A program made the position numbers and the translations under genes. Below the pieces are notes generated by a model. That model searched no databases. It was not told the origin of the DNA and worked only from the letters and a program-made list of their open reading frames with translations. Shown piece by piece: positions 1 through 7,751 of a DNA stretch of 64,000 bases. Position 1 is the first letter of the stretch. The number at the start of each line of letters is the position of its first letter. The DNA is taken from NCBI RefSeq assembly GCF_030160295.1, contig NZ_BSOB01000025.1, forward strand, positions 158,305 through 222,304, given 5' to 3'. This stretch comes from Dyella acidisoli. Its GTDB lineage: Bacteria; Pseudomonadota; Gammaproteobacteria; Xanthomonadales; Rhodanobacteraceae.

Positions 1-456
1 GGAGCAAGGCGAATGCAAGGCTTCACCTTGCTCGAAATGCTCTCCGTCATCATCCTGATCGGCATCGCTGCTGCGGCGGTATCGATCTCGGTAGCACATG
101 GTTTGGCCAGTGCGCGCATCAACGCTGCAGCCAACGAACTTGCGGCCTCTTTGCGTACCACGCGCACGCAGGCAATCGTGAAAGGCCAGCAGAGCCTGTT
201 CGAATTGGATACGCGTAGTGAGCTATATCGCGGTGCGGACAAGCGTGACGTGAAATTGCCGAAAGGTCTGGAATTGTCTGTCACCAGTGCCGCCAGTGAT
301 CAATCCGGCGGCGAGATCGCACGCATCCGCTTCTTTCCCGACGGCAGTTCCACCGGCGGACGCATCACGCTGCGCAGCGGTCAGCGTGAATGGCATGTCA
401 ACGTGTCGTGGCTGACTGGTGCGATCACCATCTTCGATACGGCCAAGCACTCGTGA
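1..456 (+). CDS. gspH: Type II secretion minor pseudopilin GspH (5' end uncertain)
   Basis: GspH is a minor pseudopilin of the type II secretion pseudopilus, made as a prepilin and processed by the prepilin peptidase. The processing motif is visible: residues G^FTLLEML precede a hydrophobic helix (VIILIGIAAAAVSI), with the usual Glu at position +5. The first ATG in the window is at 13, but it would leave a leader of only three residues. The frame is open to the left edge and encodes G-A-R-R just before it, the positive charge expected in a leader, so the true start is probably outside the window. A GGAG at 1-4 keeps ATG 13 possible. The next gene starts at an overlapping GTG. The order H-I-J-K-L-M-N-D matches the Xanthomonas xps operon, so E, F and G should lie to the left. 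Confidence 0.85.
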   Translation, partial: GARRMQGFTLLEMLSVIILIGIAAAAVSISVAHGLASARINAAANELAASLRTTRTQAIVKGQQSLFELDTRSELYRGADKRDVKLPKGLELSVTSAASDQSGGEIARIRFFPDGSSTGGRITLRSGQREWHVNVSWLTGAITIFDTAKHS

Positions 457-1073
457 ACACGTCGAGGAGGAGTCTGCTGGACTTTGGATGGCCGGGCTGC
501 AAATCCTCGCTCCTCAAAGCTGAGTCCGTCCATGGACTCTCCCCGCGTGCCGCCTACGTGGTCCATATGTCCGTCGCCTCGCCGGCCCATAGAACCACTA
601 TGGGCCGGCGAAGCGCCGAACATCTGTCCTCACGTAGTCAGATTTTCGCCTCGACCACCAAAGCCCAGCAGACTCCTAGCCACGCACGCGGCTTCAGCCT
701 GCTGGAAGTGATCGCTGCAATCATGCTGCTGGCGCTCGCGTTCGGCGCGTTGATGCAAGTGGCGGGTGGTTCGATTCGGCTTTCGCAAAAAGCTTCCGAC
801 TATACGCAGGCAGCGTTGTGGGCGCGCTCGAAACTCGATTCCAGTTTCGTATTGGAGCCACTGCAGCCCGGCATGACCCAAGGCAATTTCGACAACCGTT
901 TTAGCTGGCGCATGCAGGTCACACCGTGGGCCGTGCCAGATACCGCACCGCCCGGCACACCGTATGCGTTTCGCATGTACAAGCTGGATCTGGATGTGAT
1001 CTGGGGCTCGGCGCCGTTCGAGCACACCGCGCGGTTCAGTACGTTGCGGGTTAGTGGTGGTACTGGGTCATGA
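453..1073 (+). CDS. gspI: Type II secretion minor pseudopilin GspI with an inserted leader
   Basis: Minor pseudopilin of the pseudopilus tip complex with GspJ and GspK. The mature part is normal: processing site R-G^FSLLEVIAAIML followed by a hydrophobic helix and a globular domain of about 120 residues. The N-terminal leader is not normal. A GTG at 453 overlaps the gspH stop, the expected coupled start, but about 80 residues separate it from the cleavage site. Most of that is encoded by a 210-bp (70-codon) inverted-repeat element at 468-677. Joining 467 directly to 678 gives MNTSRSHARG^FSLLE, an ordinary 9-residue leader. Translation may instead start inside the element at ATG 567 or ATG 600. 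The frame is open throughout, so the gene may still work. Confidence 0.85.
   Translation: MNTSRRSLLDFGWPGCKSSLLKAESVHGLSPRAAYVVHMSVASPAHRTTMGRRSAEHLSSRSQIFASTTKAQQTPSHARGFSLLEVIAAIMLLALAFGALMQVAGGSIRLSQKASDYTQAALWARSKLDSSFVLEPLQPGMTQGNFDNRFSWRMQVTPWAVPDTAPPGTPYAFRMYKLDLDVIWGSAPFEHTARFSTLRVSGGTGS
468..677. mobile_element. 210-bp inverted-repeat (MITE-like) element inside the gspI leader
   Basis: The ends carry a 20-bp terminal inverted repeat, left AGGAGTCTGCTGGACTTTGG at 468-487 and its complement at 658-677 with one mismatch. Inside are a hairpin with stem GAGTCC/GGACTC near 523-540 and a long hairpin around 581-615 (arms TCGCCGGCCCATAG / CTATGGGCCGGCGA). Bases near 504-550 resemble the core of the elements at 50276-50589 and 63033-63239. 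It encodes no transposase. Its length is a multiple of three and it has no stop in the gspI frame. I see no clear target-site duplication. Confidence 0.75.
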
Positions 1074-1810
1074 ATGACATCGCTGGCCCGGGCGCGAAAA
1101 AGCTACACCCCTCTCCCTTCGGGAGAGGGGTGCCAAGCACTAATCCGAAGCATGTTTCCGGCTTCACGCTGCTCGAAGTGCTCGGTGCCATCGTGTTGCT
1201 CGCCTTGCTGTTACTCGGCGTGTACTCCGGCGTGCGCTCTGCCACGCACACTGTGCAAGCGGGCTCGGTAAAAATCGAGCAACTTGATGAAGTGCGTTCC
1301 GCACAGCAGTTCCTGCGCCGGGAGCTGGCGCAGGCCATGGCGCAATCCATGGGCATGGATTCGAATGGCAATGGCATCTTCTTCGTCGGCGCAGCCGATT
1401 CGATGCGTTTCGTCGCACCTTTGCCAGGCTATCTCGGACGCATGGGGCCGCAGCTGATCGAAGTGAAACTGGTCAAAGGCGAGCACGGCAAGCAGTTGGT
1501 CGCAAGCCTGGCCGTGCTGCCGCCGAACGGCGACAAGCCGAAACCGCTGGGCGATCCGCAGGTGCTGCTCGATGGCGTGATCGACGGCAGCTTCAGCTAT
1601 CGCGGTGTGAATCAGCAAGGCCAGCCGACGGATTGGCAGGACGGCTGGAACACGGCTGCAACGATGCCGAACCTCGTCGTCATCAAACTGGCGCTCAGCA
1701 AAGACCGTGCATGGCCGATGCTGAGCGTACCGTTGCGCGTGAATGCCGCGGCATTGCAAGGGCCAGGCAATCTGCTGCGCGGCTTGCGTGGACCGGGAGT
1801 GGGGCCATGA
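1070..1810 (+). CDS. gspJ: Type II secretion minor pseudopilin GspJ
   Basis: Minor pseudopilin that forms the pseudopilus tip with GspI and GspK. The prepilin site S-G^FTLLEVLGAIVLLALLLLG starts about 31 residues after ATG 1070, and the mature protein has the usual GspJ size of about 215 residues. The ATG overlaps the gspI stop, so translation is probably coupled. The leader is unusually long because a 27-bp perfect palindrome (1106-1132) lies within it, encoding H-P-S-P-F-G-R-G-V. A GTG at 1130 would give an 11-residue leader, MPSTNPKHVSG, and is a credible alternative start, although its purine-rich upstream stretch lies very close. The gene overlaps gspK at ATGA. Confidence 0.87.
   Translation: MNDIAGPGAKKLHPSPFGRGVPSTNPKHVSGFTLLEVLGAIVLLALLLLGVYSGVRSATHTVQAGSVKIEQLDEVRSAQQFLRRELAQAMAQSMGMDSNGNGIFFVGAADSMRFVAPLPGYLGRMGPQLIEVKLVKGEHGKQLVASLAVLPPNGDKPKPLGDPQVLLDGVIDGSFSYRGVNQQGQPTDWQDGWNTAATMPNLVVIKLALSKDRAWPMLSVPLRVNAAALQGPGNLLRGLRGPGVGP
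1106..1132. repeat. 27-bp perfect palindrome within the gspJ leader codons
   Basis: Two 12-base arms (CACCCCTCTCCC and its complement) flank a TTC loop. It is nine codons long and in frame with gspJ. Short palindromes of this CTCTCCC/GGGAGAG type look like mobile repeats; their presence in a secretion leader is unusual. Confidence 0.7.
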
Positions 1811-2682
1811 TGCGCTCGCTCCGGCGCAAGCAACGCGGTGTCGCCTTGCTGCTGGTGATGTGGGCGTGCACCTTGCTTGCCATTCTGCTTGGCGGCTACG
1901 CAATCCTGGCGCACACCGAAGGTCTGCAAGCGAATTACCAGTTCCAGCAGGCGCGTGCGCATTACGCAGCAGAAGCCGGTGTGATGCGCGCGATCTATGC
2001 GCTGCAGGCGCCCAGCATCAATGATCGCTGGGTCGCCGACGGGCGCATGTACCCCATGCAGTTCGATCAGGCCAAGGTCGGTGTATCCGCGACAGCGGAA
2101 AGCGGCAAGGTGGATCTCAACGCGGCCACGCCCGACGTGCTGACCAATCTGTTCCGCAACGCTGGCGTCGATCCCGTCCGCGCAAGTCAGATCACGCAGG
2201 CAATCGTCGACTGGCGCAGTTTTCCGGTCTCGCAACAACAGGTGTCGCAACGCAATGCTGCGTATTCGGCGGCGGGTCGTGATTACGGTCCGCGTAACGG
2301 TCCGTTCGCCAGCGTGGAGGAGTTGCAGATGGTGCTCGGCATGACGCCGGACTTGTACGCGAAAGTTGCGCCCTACGTCACGATCTGGTCGGGCCGTGCC
2401 AGTCCGGACCCGAATACCGCACCTTTGCTTGCGTTAGCCTCGGTGCCTGGCATGGATCTGCAACGCGCCGCTGCCATCATCGCCGCGCGTCCGGCGGCGG
2501 CAGGTGCCACGGCTGCTTCGGGGCTGGTCGCCAATAACGGCATCACGCATAGTATCCGTTCGGAAGCCGTGCTTGCCGACGGCACGCGCGCAATCTTGCG
2601 CGCCACGGTACGCTTGCAAGGATATCGGCCCGGCGCGCAGGCTTTTGCGGTGTTGCGCTGGCAAGAGGGAGATGGGGAGTGA
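1807..2682 (+). CDS. gspK: Type II secretion minor pseudopilin GspK
   Basis: GspK caps the pseudopilus. The start is an ATG at 1807 overlapping the gspJ stop, giving 291 residues. The N-terminus MMRSLRRKQRG^VALLLVMWACTL is a basic prepilin leader and hydrophobic helix. The +5 residue is not Glu, which is characteristic of GspK and no other pseudopilin. From about residue 100 the sequence GKVDLNAATPDVLTNLF begins the helix-hairpin-helix-like region of the family, and a second such segment (PNTAPLLALASVPGM) follows near residue 205. The GTG start of gspL overlaps its stop codon. Confidence 0.9.
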   Translation: MMRSLRRKQRGVALLLVMWACTLLAILLGGYAILAHTEGLQANYQFQQARAHYAAEAGVMRAIYALQAPSINDRWVADGRMYPMQFDQAKVGVSATAESGKVDLNAATPDVLTNLFRNAGVDPVRASQITQAIVDWRSFPVSQQQVSQRNAAYSAAGRDYGPRNGPFASVEELQMVLGMTPDLYAKVAPYVTIWSGRASPDPNTAPLLALASVPGMDLQRAAAIIAARPAAAGATAASGLVANNGITHSIRSEAVLADGTRAILRATVRLQGYRPGAQAFAVLRWQEGDGE

Positions 2683-3842
2683 ATTCCGCTACGCAGACAC
2701 TGCGACCGCAGCTTGAGCGCGCACGCCGCGCATGGCGTGGTTCGCCCTTGCCAGCTTTCTTCACCTGGTGGTGGGGCGAGCTGCGTACGCTGCTGCCTGC
2801 GCGCTGGCAGGCTTTCTTCGGCGGCGGCAATGTGTGGTGCCTGCTGCATCATCAGGACAGCCAATGGTCGGTGCGGCGCAGTGGACAGCCGCAAACCTCG
2901 ACTCCCTGGAGCGATGCGCTCGATGCGCCCGAGCAGCAAGCCCTGTTGAATGCGGCCGTGGCGGACGTGGATCGCCAGGACTTGCGGCTCGCGTTGTGCC
3001 TGCCACACGAGGCTGTGCTGCGCCGCCGCCTGCTGCTGCCGGAAGCGGCACGCGACAATCTGCGCCAGATCGGCACCTTCGAGATGGATCGGCAGACACC
3101 GTTCCGCACTGACCAGGTGTACTACGACCTGCGCGAATTGCCGGGACCTGCGCCAGCCGGTCGCATAGCCGCCGAACTGGTGGTGGCCCCGCGCGCCGCG
3201 GTGGATGCCAAGCTCGAACATCTGCGCAATGCCGGTATCGCCATCGACGCCGTGGATCTGTGCGACGGCGATGCAAGGCTCGGCGTGAACCTGTTGCCGC
3301 CGGATATGGCGCGCGCGCATCGCGATCCGCGGCGCCGGCTCAATCTCGCGCTCGCTGTTGCTGCCGTACTGTTGCTGGTGCTGTGCCTCGGGCAATACCT
3401 GCACAATCGCCAGGAAGCGCTGGCTGCCATGCAGACGCAGGTCGATGACATGCGTGCCGATGCGCAGAAGATCGCGCAATTGCGCAAGCAACTGGACGAT
3501 AGCACCGGCGCGGCTGGCTTCCTGGCCAAGCGCAAAACCGATTCCGTTGCCATCGTCGATGTGCTGCAGGACCTTACCGCACGCATCCCGGATGACACCT
3601 GGCTGGAGCGCTTCACCGTCGAAAGCAGCGGTGGTCGCGTAGGCATACAAGGCCAGAGCGCGAAAGCTGCTTCGCTGATCGATGTCCTGCAGGGCAGCAA
3701 GCTGCTTACCGGTGCCAATTTCCAAGGTGTGATCCAGCGCGATCCGGCCACCAACAAGGAACGCTTCTACATGGATGCGCAGTTGCGCACGCCCACGGCC
3801 AGCAAGCCTGCCGCGAGCAGCACTGCAGGAGCGGCCAAATGA
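2679..3842 (+). CDS. gspL: Type II secretion inner-membrane platform protein GspL
   Basis: GspL recruits the ATPase GspE to the inner membrane and pairs with GspM. The 387-residue protein has a cytoplasmic N-terminal part of about 215 residues, one membrane helix near residues 217-237 (LALAVAAVLLLVLCLG), then a periplasmic PilN-like part that begins as a coiled coil (EALAAMQTQVDDMRADAQKI). The start is GTG 2679, overlapping the gspK stop; the next gene overlaps its own stop by four bases. Assignment rests on this architecture and on position between gspK and gspM, because GspL sequences diverge strongly. Confidence 0.85.
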   Translation: MNSATQTLRPQLERARRAWRGSPLPAFFTWWWGELRTLLPARWQAFFGGGNVWCLLHHQDSQWSVRRSGQPQTSTPWSDALDAPEQQALLNAAVADVDRQDLRLALCLPHEAVLRRRLLLPEAARDNLRQIGTFEMDRQTPFRTDQVYYDLRELPGPAPAGRIAAELVVAPRAAVDAKLEHLRNAGIAIDAVDLCDGDARLGVNLLPPDMARAHRDPRRRLNLALAVAAVLLLVLCLGQYLHNRQEALAAMQTQVDDMRADAQKIAQLRKQLDDSTGAAGFLAKRKTDSVAIVDVLQDLTARIPDDTWLERFTVESSGGRVGIQGQSAKAASLIDVLQGSKLLTGANFQGVIQRDPATNKERFYMDAQLRTPTASKPAASSTAGAAK

Positions 3843-4501
3843 AGATGAGGACCATGAAACCGGCAGAAAGCCGCATGGCCGCGATCGGTTTGCTGCTGCT
3901 CGTGCTGGTGCTGGCGTATTTCCTGCTGCTGCACTGGTGGTTTGTGGCGCCGCTGCGCGACATCGACAGCCAGATGGACGATCTGCGCGATACGCAAAGC
4001 CGTTACGCCGCCGCCATTGCCGAGAAACCGCAACTACTCAAGCGCATTGCCGAACTCGGTCATGCGCAAACCGATAGCAGCACCTTCCTCACCGAAGCCG
4101 ATCCCAATGCGGCATCTGCATCGCTGATGCAGCGCGTGGTGGATGATGCCGCCGCGCACTCGCAGGAAGGCAGCTGCGAAGTCAGTCAGAAGATGCCGGT
4201 GAACAATCCGGGCAGCTCGTCGAACGATCCGTATCAGAAAGTGGTGGTCAGCATCAGCCTGCATTGCGACATGCAGCCGCTGATGGGACTGTTGTACACG
4301 CTCGAAAAAGGCAAGCCGTATCTGTTCGTGCAGGATTTCAGCGTGTACCGCAATCCGCTGGTCAACACGCAGAAGAACGTCGCGCCGCTGGAAGTGCAGT
4401 TCACGCTGGCCGGCTATGTGCATGCCTCGGGTGCGCCCGCTGGAGCTTCCGCGAACGCGGCAGGAGCGACCACGCAGACGCCGGGAGGGGACGACGAATG
4501 A
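3839..4501 (+). CDS. gspM: Type II secretion inner-membrane protein GspM
   Basis: Bitopic partner of GspL in the inner-membrane platform. The 220-residue protein has a short cytoplasmic N-terminus, a strong membrane helix at about residues 13-35 (AIGLLLLVLVLAYFLLLHWW), a coiled-coil linker (DIDSQMDDLRDTQSRYAAAI) and a PilO-like periplasmic domain. Its C-terminal tail is Ala/Gly/Thr-rich. It overlaps gspL and gspN by four bases on either side, so it belongs to one translationally coupled unit. Confidence 0.82.
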   Translation: MKMRTMKPAESRMAAIGLLLLVLVLAYFLLLHWWFVAPLRDIDSQMDDLRDTQSRYAAAIAEKPQLLKRIAELGHAQTDSSTFLTEADPNAASASLMQRVVDDAAAHSQEGSCEVSQKMPVNNPGSSSNDPYQKVVVSISLHCDMQPLMGLLYTLEKGKPYLFVQDFSVYRNPLVNTQKNVAPLEVQFTLAGYVHASGAPAGASANAAGATTQTPGGDDE

Positions 4502-5226
4502 ACGCTGCCGCCCAGCGCCGTCTAACCCCTATGGCTGGCGCCGCCGCAGCCGTGTTCGGCGTGGCGCTGCTCTCGCTGTTGTTCGGTGCAGGACGCGGCG
4601 TGAGCTGGGATCCGCCACGCCCAGTGCCGCCTTTGCCGGCCGCGCATGCCGTAACGCTACCCACGCCGCCACCGCTGCAAAGCTTTGCGCAAACGTGGGA
4701 ACACCCGCTGTTCAGTGCTGACCGCAAGCCGATCGTCACGCAAAGCGGCGGCAGCGAAGGCGTGAGTCTGGGCGACCTGCAGCTCACCGGCATCATCCTC
4801 ACGCCGGGCTTGCATATGGCCTTGCTCGGCCCCGTGAACAGCAAGGGCGGCGACGAAGACAAACAGGTCAGCGTACGTGAAGGGTCGACCTTGCCCGATA
4901 GCAACTGGAAGCTGATCCAGGTATTACCGCGTTCGGCGATTTTTGCTTCACCCAGCGGCCGCACGGAACTGAAGCTGCCTGCCGGGGCTCCTATAGACCA
5001 GAAGCAGTCGGCGAACGCGCCGGAAGGCGCAGTACCGATGAACCCGCCGCCAGGGCCGGGGCCAGGAACGCCTCAGCCACCCAATGGCGGCATGCTTATG
5101 CAGCCGGTACCACCACCGCCGCCGGCTCAACCCAATGATGCGCAGGCGGAGCGCTTGCAAAAACTAAGAGCTGCCATTCTTAAGCAGCGTTCCCAGCACC
5201 AAACAGGGAATCAGGGAGATCACTGA
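4498..5226 (+). CDS. gspN: Type II secretion protein GspN (XpsN-like)
   Basis: The start ATG 4498 overlaps the gspM stop and gives 242 residues. A membrane helix lies at about residues 13-33, followed by a Pro-rich stretch. A GspC-like homology region spans about residues 55-165 (FAQTWEHPLFSADRKP, then LGDLQLTGIILTPG), and the C-terminus is rich in Pro and Gln. Xanthomonas-type systems lack gspC; XpsN is thought to link the inner-membrane platform to the secretin, and the adjacency to gspD here fits that. Assignment combines the domain pattern with operon position. Confidence 0.8.
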   Translation: MNAAAQRRLTPMAGAAAAVFGVALLSLLFGAGRGVSWDPPRPVPPLPAAHAVTLPTPPPLQSFAQTWEHPLFSADRKPIVTQSGGSEGVSLGDLQLTGIILTPGLHMALLGPVNSKGGDEDKQVSVREGSTLPDSNWKLIQVLPRSAIFASPSGRTELKLPAGAPIDQKQSANAPEGAVPMNPPPGPGPGTPQPPNGGMLMQPVPPPPPAQPNDAQAERLQKLRAAILKQRSQHQTGNQGDH

Positions 5227-5229
5227 TAC

Positions 5230-7629
5230 ATGTCACACACGCGCATGCAATCCTACCCACGCATCGGCCTGCGCATCGGCGCGATCGCGTTGGCGGTCTT
5301 CCTGAGCGGCTGTGCGGCCAACAAGCCGCTGGTCCCCGAAAACCATGATCTGGAACGCGAGGCGGTAGCCGGCACGGAAAAACCCGCGCCGCAGCCGCAA
5401 CCGCTGAACACCAATCTCAGCAACACGCAGGCAGCGCCTCCCGTAGCCAGCATCACGCAGGGCAGCGGCCAGTTCGTGCGGCCGACTGGGCCGGCTGCGC
5501 CACATCGTCCCGCCTCGGGCGCTGGCGCGGTCACCTTCAACTTTGAAAACCAGCCAGTACAAGCGGTGGTGAAGGCGATCCTCGGCGACCTGCTGCACGA
5601 GAACTACACCATCGTGCCGGGTGTGCAGGGCAACATTTCCTTCTCCACCTCCGAGCCAGTGGACAGCAGCCAGGCCATGCCGATCCTGGAAACGCTGCTG
5701 TCGTGGACGCACAACGCGCTGGTGAAAACCGACGGCCGTTATGTCGTGATGCCGGAAAAGGATGCCGTGGCAGGCAATGTTGCGCCGAGCCTTGGCGCGG
5801 CGGCGCCGGCCGGTGGCTTGCAGGCGCGCTTGTTCCCGCTGCACTACGTTGCGGCGGACCAGATGCAGAAATTGCTCAAGCCGTTCGCGCGCCCCGATTC
5901 GATCCTGCTGGTCGACAACGCGCGCAACGTGATCGTGGTGTCCGGCACACCGGATGAAATCGACAACTACAACCGCACGATCCGTACCTTCGACGTGGAC
6001 TGGCTGCGTGGCACGTCGGTAGGCGTGTTCAATTTGCAGCATGCAACGGTCGAAGACTTGATGCCGCAGCTTGACGGCATGTTCGGAGCGAAAGGTGATA
6101 CGCCACTGGCTGGCATGTTCCGTTTCATTCCGATCAAGCGCACCAACGCGCTGGTGGTGATCAGCACGCAGCCGAGCTACCTCAACGAGATCGGCAACTG
6201 GATCGCCAAGATTGATCTCGGTGGCGGTAACGAACCGCAGCTCTATGTGTATGACGTGCGCAACGTCGGCGCGGCGGACTTGGCGCATTACCTTTCGCAG
6301 ATCTATACCGACGGTGGCGGCGGCTCTTCCGATCGCGGCGGCAGTGTTGCGCCCGGCGCGGGTGGTGCGACCACGCTCGGCGTAGGCAACAACGCCAGCG
6401 GCAATAGCAGCGGCATCGGCAGCACGGCGGGCGGCTTCGGCAGCTCCACCACTGGTGGTACGGGCGGGACTTCTGGTGGCCTTTCCAGCGGTATAGGCGG
6501 CACGGGTGGCAGCTCGTATGGCGGCTTGGGGTCGTCCTCATCCAACACCGGTGGCATTGGCGGTAATACCGCTGTTGGCGGCGTCGGCATGAATGGTGGC
6601 TTGGCCAACACGCAAAACCAGGACCAGGGCTACAGCTCCAAGGACGGCAGCATCCGCATCGGCTCGGTCAGTGCCAACAACCAGTTGCTTGTGCGTGCAC
6701 GTCCCGCGCAGTGGCAGGAGATTCTTGGCGTAATTCGGCAGCTTGATAAACCACCGCTGCAAGTGCAGATCGAAACGAAAGTCTTCGAAGTGGATCTTAC
6801 GGGTGACTTCCAGTTTGGCGTGCAGTGGTATCTGCAAGGCTTGGCCGGAACGACGGACAACAACGGCACTATTACCCCCGGTAACCCCTATGCGCATCGC
6901 ATGGCTGGCTTGGGAGGCGGTATCGGTAACCAGAACACCTATGGCGGCAATAGTTACAGCGGGCAGCCTTTCTTCTATTCCTTCCTGAGCTCGAACGGGA
7001 AATTCCAGGTCGCAGTCAACGCACTTGAGACCAATCAAAACACCAAGAATCTCTCTGCGCCGTCGCTGGTCGTACTCAACAATCAGGTGGCGCATATCGC
7101 GGTGGGTGACCAGGTGCCGGTGAATCAGACCTATTACACGGGGCTAGGCACAGGAACGGGCACCACCGTGGGTGAAGTGCAATACATCCCTACAGGCGTG
7201 ATTCTCGACGTGCAGCCGCGCGTAAATCCGGGTGGTCTGATTTATCTCAATATCGATCAGCAGGTCAGTGCCACGAACGGACAGAATTCGCAGGGCAATT
7301 ACACGATTTCACAGCGCCAGATCGCCACTCAGCTTGGCGTGCAGAATGGTCAGACTGTCTTGCTCGGTGGATTGATCACGCAAAAAGACGTCGGTGGCAA
7401 TACCGGTGTGCCGGGCCTGAACCGCATTCCCATCCTGGGTAAGCTTTTCGGTAGCACTAATAAGAGCAAGACCCGCACAGAACTGATTGTGCTGATCACT
7501 CCCCGCGTCATTACGAGCAGCGAAGACGCCAAGCAGATTACCGACGAGTACCAGGAGAAGTTCCAGTCACTGGCGCCGCTGCGCGGCGGTAAGGAAGCTC
7601 CTCCGCTGGAGTATCCGTTGCGGCGGTAA
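5230..7629 (+). CDS. gspD: Type II secretion outer-membrane secretin GspD
   Basis: GspD forms the outer-membrane channel. The 799-residue protein starts with a lipoprotein signal whose lipobox LSGC puts the acylated Cys at about residue 28. The N0 domain begins near residue 100 (VTFNFENQPVQAVVKAIL), followed by N1, N2 and N3. The secretin domain occupies about residues 510-770 and carries VPGLNRIPILGKLFGS near 727-742 and TELIVLITPRVI. The N3 region is interrupted by about 100 residues, roughly 360-460, that are almost entirely Gly, Ser and Thr. It is the last gene of the operon and is followed by a repeat element. The lipobox suggests self-targeting or pilotin-independent insertion, an inference. 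Confidence 0.95.
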   Translation: MSHTRMQSYPRIGLRIGAIALAVFLSGCAANKPLVPENHDLEREAVAGTEKPAPQPQPLNTNLSNTQAAPPVASITQGSGQFVRPTGPAAPHRPASGAGAVTFNFENQPVQAVVKAILGDLLHENYTIVPGVQGNISFSTSEPVDSSQAMPILETLLSWTHNALVKTDGRYVVMPEKDAVAGNVAPSLGAAAPAGGLQARLFPLHYVAADQMQKLLKPFARPDSILLVDNARNVIVVSGTPDEIDNYNRTIRTFDVDWLRGTSVGVFNLQHATVEDLMPQLDGMFGAKGDTPLAGMFRFIPIKRTNALVVISTQPSYLNEIGNWIAKIDLGGGNEPQLYVYDVRNVGAADLAHYLSQIYTDGGGGSSDRGGSVAPGAGGATTLGVGNNASGNSSGIGSTAGGFGSSTTGGTGGTSGGLSSGIGGTGGSSYGGLGSSSSNTGGIGGNTAVGGVGMNGGLANTQNQDQGYSSKDGSIRIGSVSANNQLLVRARPAQWQEILGVIRQLDKPPLQVQIETKVFEVDLTGDFQFGVQWYLQGLAGTTDNNGTITPGNPYAHRMAGLGGGIGNQNTYGGNSYSGQPFFYSFLSSNGKFQVAVNALETNQNTKNLSAPSLVVLNNQVAHIAVGDQVPVNQTYYTGLGTGTGTTVGEVQYIPTGVILDVQPRVNPGGLIYLNIDQQVSATNGQNSQGNYTISQRQIATQLGVQNGQTVLLGGLITQKDVGGNTGVPGLNRIPILGKLFGSTNKSKTRTELIVLITPRVITSSEDAKQITDEYQEKFQSLAPLRGGKEAPPLEYPLRR

Positions 7630-7630
7630 C

Positions 7631-7703
7631 ATAGGTTGGGGTGCAAACCCCAACATCGAGATGCACATCGATGGCACTGCTGGGGTTGGTACTCCAGCCT
7701 ACG
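7631..7703. repeat. GTAGGTTGG-family inverted repeat (copy 1)
   Basis: It starts TAGGTTGGGGTGCAAACCCC and ends with a partly complementary ...GGGGTTGGTACTCCAGCCTACG. It lies immediately after the gspD stop, a usual position for this family, and could end transcription of the secretion operon. Confidence 0.65.
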
Positions 7704-7751
7704 CGCCTTTGCTGTTGGGCTGGGGTTGACTCGGCCACTATCATCGTGCGC

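Noticed and set aside
390-452. An earlier start for gspI at 390
   Set aside because: It lies inside gspH and encodes no leader-like sequence; the GTG at 453 overlapping the gspH stop is the natural coupled start.
1211-1903. Long minus-strand frame opposite gspJ and gspK
   Set aside because: Its protein is rich in Arg, His and Gln with no recognisable motif, typical of a shadow of a GC-rich gene, and well-supported genes lie on the other strand.
2373-3725. 450-codon minus-strand frame opposite gspK and gspL
   Set aside because: Low-complexity shadow without domain features; gspK and gspL are clear on the plus strand with coupled starts.
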